In this document: in pieces, positions 58,655-64,000 of the stretch
Numbering within the stretch: the first letter of the stretch is position 1
Layout of the letters: every line of letters starts with the position of its first letter
Assembly: GCA_036558005.1 (NCBI GenBank)
Contig: DATBGO010000037.1
Coordinates: 1 to 64,000 of the forward strand
Direction: 5' to 3'
DNA: 64,000 bases
Source: DATBGO01 sp036558005
GTDB lineage: Bacteria > Actinomycetota > Actinomycetes > Streptosporangiales > Streptosporangiaceae
The notes under the pieces: generated by a model
What the model was told of the DNA's origin: nothing
Databases searched by the model: none
Seen by the model: the letters and a program-made list of their open reading frames with translations, nothing else
Program-made: the position numbers and the translations under genes

Positions 58655-58678
58655 TCATCGTGATTAGGTAATTGACAC
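58648..58678. promoter_or_regulatory. Dyad operator overlapping the -35 element
   Basis: GTGTCAAT (58648-58655) and ATTGACAC (58671-58678) form a perfect 8-bp inverted repeat with a 15-bp spacer. The left arm covers the -35 box of the argG-like gene, so a bound regulator would block it. Confidence 0.6.
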
Positions 58679-59099
58679 GCTGAGCCCGCGGCACCGCGCC
58701 GGGCCCGCGCCGCCCCGGGCCGGTAATTGTCCGGCGCGACTTTGTCACGCATCGTGATTACCGGCCGGCCGGCTCTGGGTGGCACGGGTGACACTGGCCC
58801 GCCGGAGACGCCGCGGGCGCAATCTGTTCCGCGGGCCCGGCCTCCCGCCCGCCGTGCCCGGCAGCCTCCCGCCTGCTCTGCCGCCGGCCGCTATGCTGGA
58901 GCGTGCCGCGGGCGGACGGTGCCGCGCGAGCATGATAATCACAGCGCTTACATCATTTTGATGAATAAAAAATAGGTCACACCGGACTCTTCCCGTGGTT
59001 CTGGTCTGGAGTTAGAGTGCGTCAGGAATGTGCTTACTGAAAGGACCACAAATAAATAGCTAGCTCGACGGCGGGGGGCGGTGACCAGGGAGTATCAAA

Positions 59100-60488
59100 G
59101 TGACCGAGAAACCCCGGGACGACGGTCCGGGACCGAGCACCGGGGCGGAAGCAGACCCCGGCTGCCCCGGCCAGCCGTCGTCATTATGGCGTAAGCCCGG
59201 CTTCGCAAAGCTCTGGGCCGGCCAGTCGGTGTCCCTGCTCGGGTCCTCGGTCACGACCCTGGCCCTGCCGCTGACCGCGATCTACACCCTGCACGCCGGC
59301 GCCGCGCAGGTCGGCATCATGAAGACGCTGCAGTGGCTGCCCTGGATACTGGTCTCGCTGTGGGCCGGCGCGTGGAGCGACCGGCACCGCAGGCGCCCGG
59401 CGATGATCGGCGCGGACATCGGGCAGGCACTCGTCCTCGGCGCGATCGTCGCGCTGGCCGCCGCCCGGCTGCTGACGCTGCCGGTCATGTTCGGCGCGGT
59501 GTTCTGCCTGGGCACCCTCACCGTGTTCTTCAACCTCAGCTACAGCGCCTACGTGCCCTTCATCGCCGGACGTGACCTGCTCGTCCCGGCCAACTCCCGG
59601 CTGCAGGCCAGCGCCTCGTTCGCAGCCGTCGCCGGGCCCGGCCTGGGCGCGCTGCTGGTCGAGACGCTGACCGCGCCGGTGGCGCTGGTCGCCGACGTGG
59701 CGTCGTGGCTGGTGTCAGCGGCCAGCCTGCTGTGGATCGGGCAGACCGAGCCCCCGGCGGCCCGGCCGGCCGCCGCGGCGACCCTCCGGGCCCAGATCGG
59801 GGCCGGCCTCTCGGTGGTGTTCGCCAGCCCGCTGCTGCGGGCGCTGATGGGCACCTCGGGGTTCTTCAACCTGTTCATCCAGTGGATGAACACCTTGTTC
59901 GTCCTGTTCATGGTGCATGATCTCGGGCTGCGCACGGCCGCCATCGGCCTGATGGTGAGCTGCCAGTCGGCTGGCGCGCTGGCCGGGTCGTTCCTGTCCA
60001 GCCCGGCCAGCCGCAGGTTCGGCATCGGCCCCGCGTTCATGTGGTCGGTCGTCTGCGAGTGCCTGGTGATGCTCGGCGCGCCGCTGGTCCCGGCCGGCCA
60101 TCATCTGCTGGCGGCCGTGCTGATCGCGGCCGTGCTGTTCATCAACGGCCTTGGCTCGACAGTGTCGGGCATCATCGGCACGAGCGTCCGGCAGGCCGTG
60201 ACCCCGCCGGGCCTGATCGGCCGGATGACCGCCGCATTCCAGTTCGTCGGGTACGGCGTCGTCGCGCTCGGCGCGCTGTGCGGCGGCATCGCCGGCCAGG
60301 TACTGGGCCTGCGGCCTGGCTTGCTCATCGGCGCGATCGGGATCCAGGGCACGATCATCTGGATGGCCGTGTCGCGGCTGCCGCGGGTGCGCGAGCTCCC
60401 GGCACCCGGCCATGAGGCCGAGCTGCCCCCGGGGGCGGCGGGCGCCGGCGCCGCCCGCGACGCCGGCCAGGCCGGCCTGCGGACATGA
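59100..60488 (+). CDS. MFS exporter
   Basis: 462 residues from GTG at 59100 with GGGAG 9 nt upstream. About 12 hydrophobic segments; FAKLWAGQSVSLLGSSVTTL at the first helix and AGAWSDRHRRRPAMIGADI (motif A) mark the MFS_3 group with enterobactin and macrolide exporters. SFLSSPASRRFGIGPAFMW is the second-half repeat. It is transcribed away from the argG-like gene and is a good candidate for export of, or resistance to, the cluster product. Confidence 0.9.
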   Translation: MTEKPRDDGPGPSTGAEADPGCPGQPSSLWRKPGFAKLWAGQSVSLLGSSVTTLALPLTAIYTLHAGAAQVGIMKTLQWLPWILVSLWAGAWSDRHRRRPAMIGADIGQALVLGAIVALAAARLLTLPVMFGAVFCLGTLTVFFNLSYSAYVPFIAGRDLLVPANSRLQASASFAAVAGPGLGALLVETLTAPVALVADVASWLVSAASLLWIGQTEPPAARPAAAATLRAQIGAGLSVVFASPLLRALMGTSGFFNLFIQWMNTLFVLFMVHDLGLRTAAIGLMVSCQSAGALAGSFLSSPASRRFGIGPAFMWSVVCECLVMLGAPLVPAGHHLLAAVLIAAVLFINGLGSTVSGIIGTSVRQAVTPPGLIGRMTAAFQFVGYGVVALGALCGGIAGQVLGLRPGLLIGAIGIQGTIIWMAVSRLPRVRELPAPGHEAELPPGAAGAGAARDAGQAGLRT

Positions 60489-60612
60489 CCGGCCGCGAGC
60501 CCGGTCAGCTTGCCCGCCCGGGCCAGGTGGCCCGGGGCAGGCGGGAACTGCCGCGGCCAGCGTGGCGGCCGCGCACTCAGTTCAGGAAGTGGCAGACGTT
60601 CATGGAGGCGAT

Positions 60613-61278
60613 ATGCCCGTGCGGGTGCTTATCTGCGACGAGCTACCGGTGGTCAGGGACGGCCTGCGCTCATTGCTCGACTGCGCCGCCGACATTGAGG
60701 TGGTCAACACCACCGGCAACGGGATGGAAGCTATCGTGCTCAGCCGCAGCCTGCGGCCCGACGTGGTCGTCACCGACCTCAGGCTGGAGGGGATGCAGGG
60801 CCTGGAGATGATCCGCCGCCTCAGGAAGGAGGATCTCGATCCGGTCCCCGCCGTGGTCGTCTTCGCGCTCAGCGACGATGACCAGATCATGAGCGAGGTC
60901 CTGCACGCCGGGGCGAGCGGGCTGCTCGGCAAGGACGCCAGCCCGGAAGACCTCATCTCCGCGGTCAGGCTCGCGGCGCGCGGCCAGACCACGCTCGCGC
61001 CGGTGCTGGCCAAGCGGCTGGTGAGCTGGTTCTGCGAGCGCCGGAGCCCGTCGGAGGTGCTGCTGGCGCCGATGGTGTCCTCGCTGACCCCGCGCGAGCG
61101 CCAGGTGATGATGCTGGTCGCCCGCGGCTTCTCCACCGACGAGATCGCCGACGAGCTGACCATCGGCGTCGCGACCGTGCGCACCCATGTCTACCGGCTG
61201 CGCTGCAAGCTCGGCGCCAGGGACAAGGCCCAGCTGGTCTCCTTCGCCTACCGGTCGGGTCTCATGCAGGTGGCCTGA
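60613..61278 (+). CDS. NarL/LuxR-type response regulator
   Basis: 221 residues from ATG at 60613, with GGAGG just upstream. The receiver domain has VLICDELPVVRDGLRSLL and phosphoacceptor Asp near residue 55 (VVVTDLRLEGM), Lys in GLLGKDASPEDL. The C-terminal LuxR HTH is LTPRERQVMMLVARGFSTDE, then IADELTIGVATVRTHVYRLR. No partner kinase is near, so it is an orphan. Orphan regulators of this kind are common in antibiotic clusters. Its stop is 1 bp from that of the convergent acyl-CoA dehydrogenase. Confidence 0.93.
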   Translation: MPVRVLICDELPVVRDGLRSLLDCAADIEVVNTTGNGMEAIVLSRSLRPDVVVTDLRLEGMQGLEMIRRLRKEDLDPVPAVVVFALSDDDQIMSEVLHAGASGLLGKDASPEDLISAVRLAARGQTTLAPVLAKRLVSWFCERRSPSEVLLAPMVSSLTPRERQVMMLVARGFSTDEIADELTIGVATVRTHVYRLRCKLGARDKAQLVSFAYRSGLMQVA

Positions 61279-61279
61279 G

Positions 61280-62389
61280 CTAGCCGGCCAGGGCGGTGCC
61301 GGCCAGGGCGGTGCCGGCCAGGGCGGTGCCGGCCCCGCACCCGGCCACCGCGGTCGCGCCGACCAGCCGCCACAGCGCCGCGGGCCGGCCGTACCTGACC
61401 AGCTCGGCGGCCGCGAGCCGGTAGTAGCGGTGCAGCGGCAGTTGCGAGGTCATCGAGCGGCTGCCGCAGGCCTGCATGCACAGCCGGGCGATGTCGGCCA
61501 GCGCCTCCGCGGCGGCGGCCAGCGCCTCGGCGGGCGCGGTTGAGGGCCTGCCGGTGTCGGCGAACCACGCCGCCCGGTACACCAGCATCCGGGTCGCGCG
61601 GAGCGCCACGACGGCCCTGGCCAGCGGGAACGATACCGCCTGCAGGTCGCGCAGCGGACCGCCGAACTGCCGCCTGGTGCCGGTGTACCTGACCGCCGCG
61701 TCGTGCATGCCAGCGGCCAGGCCCAGCAGGTAGGCGGCCTGGCGGACCTGGGCCCGGGTGAGCGCCCCGCCGCCGGGGGGCTCGATCCGGCGCAGCAGTT
61801 CCGGCTTGCCGGCCGGGACGCCGGCCAGTTCGAGCACGTGCGGCCAGCGGCCCGGGTGCCAGGTGAGGCCGGCCGACCGGCCCGGCAGCAGGGCCAGCGC
61901 CGGGCCGCCGCGGATCCGGGTGAGCACCGCGGCCAGGTCGGCGCCGGGCGCGTCCACGGTGACGGTGCCCGACAGCGTCCAGCCCGCTTCGGCCCGGCGG
62001 GCCGCGACCGCGGAGCCCGGAGGCAGCGCCTCCAGCCCGGCCGCGGCCACCGTCGCGCCGGCCAGCAGCCGGCCGAGCACGTCGGCCCGGCCGCAGGCGA
62101 GCGCGGCGTCCGCGGTGAACGCGGCGGCACGGTAGGGGTTCCCGCAGGCGGCCCGGCCGAGCTCCTCGCTGACCGTGACGCCGACCGCCAGCCCGAGGTC
62201 GAGGCCGCCCGCGGCTAACGGCAGCTCACAGCGGGGCATGCCCAGGTCGGCGAGCACGTCGCGGGCGGGGCTGTCCGGTCCGTCGCTGACCGGGACGCCG
62301 CGCACGGCGGGCCGGGAAGCGGCGCCGGCCAGGCCGGCCCGCAGGGCGCGGCGCAGCTGCGCCAGCAGGGGGTCAGGGCTGAGGTCCAC
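61280..62389 (-). CDS. Acyl-CoA dehydrogenase-like protein (second of pair)
   Basis: 369 residues from GTG at 62389. The family fold is seen in VTVSEELGRAACGNPYRAAA, GTRRQFGGPLRDLQAVSFPL (FAD-binding C-terminal helical domain), and SRSMTSQLPLHRYYRLA. The middle beta domain is shorter than usual and the FAD/substrate motif FTEPxxGSD is not seen. It begins 1 bp after the stop of the other dehydrogenase, so the two probably form a heteromer, as in several actinobacterial FadE pairs. The C-terminus is made of an odd repeat (GTALA three times). Confidence 0.85.
   Translation of the reverse strand: MDLSPDPLLAQLRRALRAGLAGAASRPAVRGVPVSDGPDSPARDVLADLGMPRCELPLAAGGLDLGLAVGVTVSEELGRAACGNPYRAAAFTADAALACGRADVLGRLLAGATVAAAGLEALPPGSAVAARRAEAGWTLSGTVTVDAPGADLAAVLTRIRGGPALALLPGRSAGLTWHPGRWPHVLELAGVPAGKPELLRRIEPPGGGALTRAQVRQAAYLLGLAAGMHDAAVRYTGTRRQFGGPLRDLQAVSFPLARAVVALRATRMLVYRAAWFADTGRPSTAPAEALAAAAEALADIARLCMQACGSRSMTSQLPLHRYYRLAAAELVRYGRPAALWRLVGATAVAGCGAGTALAGTALAGTALAG
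61283..61327 (-). repeat. Triplicated 15-bp repeat at the end of the gene
   Basis: GCCGGCCAGGGCGGT occurs three times head to tail (61283-61297, 61298-61312, 61313-61327), coding three ALAGT units directly before the stop codon. It looks like a recent slippage event. Confidence 0.9.
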
Positions 62390-62390
62390 G

Positions 62391-63545
62391 TCAGGCAGGC
62401 TCCCGTCCGCTCGTGTCGATGGCGGCCGCGACGAGCTGGAGCATCAGCTCCGACGCGCCGCCGGAAAGGGTCAGGCCCGGCGCCTCGAGATAGCCCTCGT
62501 CCAGCACGGTCGTGGCCGGGCCGGCGACCCGGTCGGCGGCGCTGGCTATCCCCCCGGCCCACCGGCCGATCGCGCTGGCCAGTTCGCTGGTGTAGTACTT
62601 GGCCACCGCGCCGCCGATCTCGTCGGCCTGGCCGGTCATGATGCCGCCGAGCATTTCCCAGGCCAGCAGGCGGCTGGCGTGCAGGCCGGCCACGTGCCGG
62701 CCGATCTCCTCGAGCAGCCCGCCGTCGTCGCGGGTCACGGCGGGCCGCCCGGCCACGCAGGCGAGCGCCGCGCCGAGCCAGCGCTCGGCCTTGAGGTAGT
62801 AGTCGATCCCGGTCCGCTCGACCGCGAGCACCTTGCTCAGCAGTGACCAGCCCTCACCCTCGGCGCCGAGCATGTCGCCCCGGCACACCCTGGCCCGGTC
62901 CAGCTCCACCCGGTAGAACGGCTCGTCGAAGATGCTCGGGATGGGCGTGACCCGGATACCCGGGGCCGTCATGTCCAGCATGAACAGGCTGATGCCGCCG
63001 TACTTGGTGCCGGCCGGAGCGGTCCGCGCCGGGCACAGCCCGTAGCTGGCCATCTGGGTCTTCAGGCTGAACACCTTCGTGCCGCTGATCAGGTAGCCAG
63101 CACCGTCGGGCTCGGCCGCCGCGGCGAGCGAGCCGAGGTCGGAGCCGACGTCAGGCTCGGTGAACAGCACGCTGACGTAATCCTCGCCGCGGGCCATCCC
63201 GGGCAGGTAGCGGCGTTTCTGCTCGTCGGTGCCCACCATCAGCAGGAACTGCCCGGCGATCTGGATGGTGCTGATGTGCAGGGTGTCCGGGATTCCCGCC
63301 CTGACCAGTTCCTCGGTCGCGATGATGCCCTCGGCGAAGGCCCGGCCCCGGCCGCCGAACTCGGCCGGCCAGTGCGGCCCGAGCAGCCCGCGCTCGCCCA
63401 GCACCCGGTACAGCCGCCGCAGCTCGGGGCCGCCGATGTCGCCGGCCGGCACGCTGGCCAGCGCGGCCCTGACCGCCGGGCAGCGCAGCTCGCGCCGGAC
63501 CTCGTCGCGATAGCGCTCCTGCCGGTCAGTCAGGCCGAAGTCCAT
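62391..63545 (-). CDS. Acyl-CoA dehydrogenase (first of pair)
   Basis: 384 residues; ATG at 63545 (MDFGLTDRQERYRDEV) with AGAGGG upstream. Full family layout: N-terminal helices, WPAEFGGRGRAFAEGIIATE, FAD-binding FTEPDVGSDLGSLA, beta domain, C-terminal helices ending with TLSGGASELMLQLVA. It probably oxidises an acyl-CoA or acyl-carrier thioester to the enoyl form with FAD. It starts 20 bp inside the thioesterase gene and continues into the second dehydrogenase. The location beside a thioesterase suggests it makes or alters an acyl building block for the product. Confidence 0.92.
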   Translation of the reverse strand: MDFGLTDRQERYRDEVRRELRCPAVRAALASVPAGDIGGPELRRLYRVLGERGLLGPHWPAEFGGRGRAFAEGIIATEELVRAGIPDTLHISTIQIAGQFLLMVGTDEQKRRYLPGMARGEDYVSVLFTEPDVGSDLGSLAAAAEPDGAGYLISGTKVFSLKTQMASYGLCPARTAPAGTKYGGISLFMLDMTAPGIRVTPIPSIFDEPFYRVELDRARVCRGDMLGAEGEGWSLLSKVLAVERTGIDYYLKAERWLGAALACVAGRPAVTRDDGGLLEEIGRHVAGLHASRLLAWEMLGGIMTGQADEIGGAVAKYYTSELASAIGRWAGGIASAADRVAGPATTVLDEGYLEAPGLTLSGGASELMLQLVAAAIDTSGREPA

Positions 63546-64000
63546 CGCCGCCCTCTTTCTGTTGTCGCAGCCCCGCAGCGGCCTCAAGCTCGCTGACTAC
63601 CGCCGCCAGCGCGGGCGGGCGGAACAAGGTGAAGTGGTCGCCGGGCAGCCGGACCGAGCGCATCCGCCCGCTGACCACCGCCGCCCAGCGCTGCTCGATG
63701 ATGTCGGCTTCCCGGGTCACCAGCAGGGTGACGTCCCCTGGGTACGGCGTGGCCGGCCGGTGGTAGGACTGCAGTCCCAGGCAGCAGCCGCGGAAGGTCG
63801 CCCACCTGTCGGCCAGTTCCGCGTCGGTGAGGGTGATCCGCAGGCCGGCCGCGTCGAGCGCCGCGCGCAGCCGCGTCCCGGCCAGGCCAGGCGCGTCCGC
63901 CGCGGCCTGCGCCGCCGCCTCGTCTCCGCCGGTCACCCGGATCAGGTCGTAGACGAACCGGCGCCGGAGCGTCGGCTCGTCCTCGGGCGGGCGGTCCCCC
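63526..64000 (-). CDS. Thioesterase domain, C-terminal part (gene continues beyond right edge)
   Basis: About 157 C-terminal residues are visible. RRRFVYDLIRVTGG near the edge, then LGLQSYHRPATPYPGDVTLL and RSVRLPGDHFTLFRPP, whose His is the catalytic base of alpha/beta-hydrolase thioesterases. The pattern resembles the thioesterase that ends an NRPS or PKS more than a type II editing enzyme. The nucleophile and any fused NRPS modules lie outside the window. If it is the end of a third NRPS, it could release the product assembled by the two NRPSs described here. Confidence 0.75.
   Translation of the reverse strand, partial: GDRPPEDEPTLRRRFVYDLIRVTGGDEAAAQAAADAPGLAGTRLRAALDAAGLRITLTDAELADRWATFRGCCLGLQSYHRPATPYPGDVTLLVTREADIIEQRWAAVVSGRMRSVRLPGDHFTLFRPPALAAVVSELEAAAGLRQQKEGGDGLRPD

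Larger units (their letters stand above)
58578..59099. other. 522-bp control region between argG-like and MFS genes
   Basis: No gene. It carries the promoter and dyad at 58627-58678. The motif ATCGTGATTA appears at 58657-58666 and again at about 58750-58759. An AT-rich stretch at 58940-58980 holds CATCA-TTT-TGATG (58944-58964 region), and GGGAG precedes the MFS GTG. It probably serves both the argG-like and exporter genes. Confidence 0.6.

Overview
The window is high-GC DNA with codon use, regulators and secondary-metabolism genes typical of an actinomycete (SARP/AfsR regulators, an MbtH-like protein, an F420-type luciferase-like oxidoreductase, furA-katG, many GTG starts). It is an accessory region: two unrelated biosynthetic gene clusters are separated by about 17 kb of regulators, transporters and stress genes. 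No rRNA, tRNA, CRISPR array, insertion sequence or phage gene was seen.

Left part. Positions 1-1588 hold the end of an OmpR-type response regulator and its histidine kinase. A broken XRE-type regulator follows, then a luciferase-like oxidoreductase divergent from a LysR regulator. From 4068 to 15054 lies a thiazole/oxazole-modified peptide (TOMM, linear azole peptide) cluster. The minus-strand genes are, in order of transcription, YcaO cyclodehydratase, ThiF-like partner, a fused leader-binding/ThiF/dehydrogenase protein, a SagB-type nitroreductase, a 74-residue precursor with six alternating cysteines, a sulfotransferase and a two-gene DrrAB-type ABC exporter. A large SARP-NB-ARC-TPR activator is divergent from the YcaO gene.

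Middle part (15-33 kb). This holds a PQQ-repeat beta-propeller membrane protein with its small partner, a tetR remnant, a secreted GH25 lysozyme and a lipoprotein. It also holds a TetR/acyl-CoA ligase pair, an AraC regulator, a MarR/MFS pair, an ArsR-rhodanese/MFS pair, a proline-rich membrane protein with 15-bp repeats, and the furA-katG pair.

Right part (33-64 kb). This is the most unusual section. A minus-strand arm encodes a sulfotransferase, NRPS (C-A-T-C), MbtH-like protein, NRPS (A-T-C-A-T), a LanB-like protein without a recognisable elimination domain, and a second SARP. A plus-strand arm of tightly overlapped genes encodes a DegT aminotransferase, a split transketolase, the 54-residue amino-group carrier protein LysW, and LysX, LysY, LysZ and LysK homologues. 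A divergent argininosuccinate synthase, an MFS exporter, a LuxR-type response regulator, two acyl-CoA dehydrogenases and a thioesterase cut by the right edge follow.

The set LysW/X/Y/Z/K + transketolase + DegT aminotransferase + sulfotransferase matches the logic known for vazabitide A, azinomycin and ficellomycin. There a C7 diamino-dihydroxy acid is built on a carrier protein and becomes an azabicyclic (aziridine) amino acid. Here it is joined to at least three NRPS modules, one with a valine-like pocket, and to a LanB/PEARL-like enzyme. No homologue of the aziridine-forming pair (Vzb10/11, AziU3/U2) is visible, so the product is probably related to, but different from, the known compounds.
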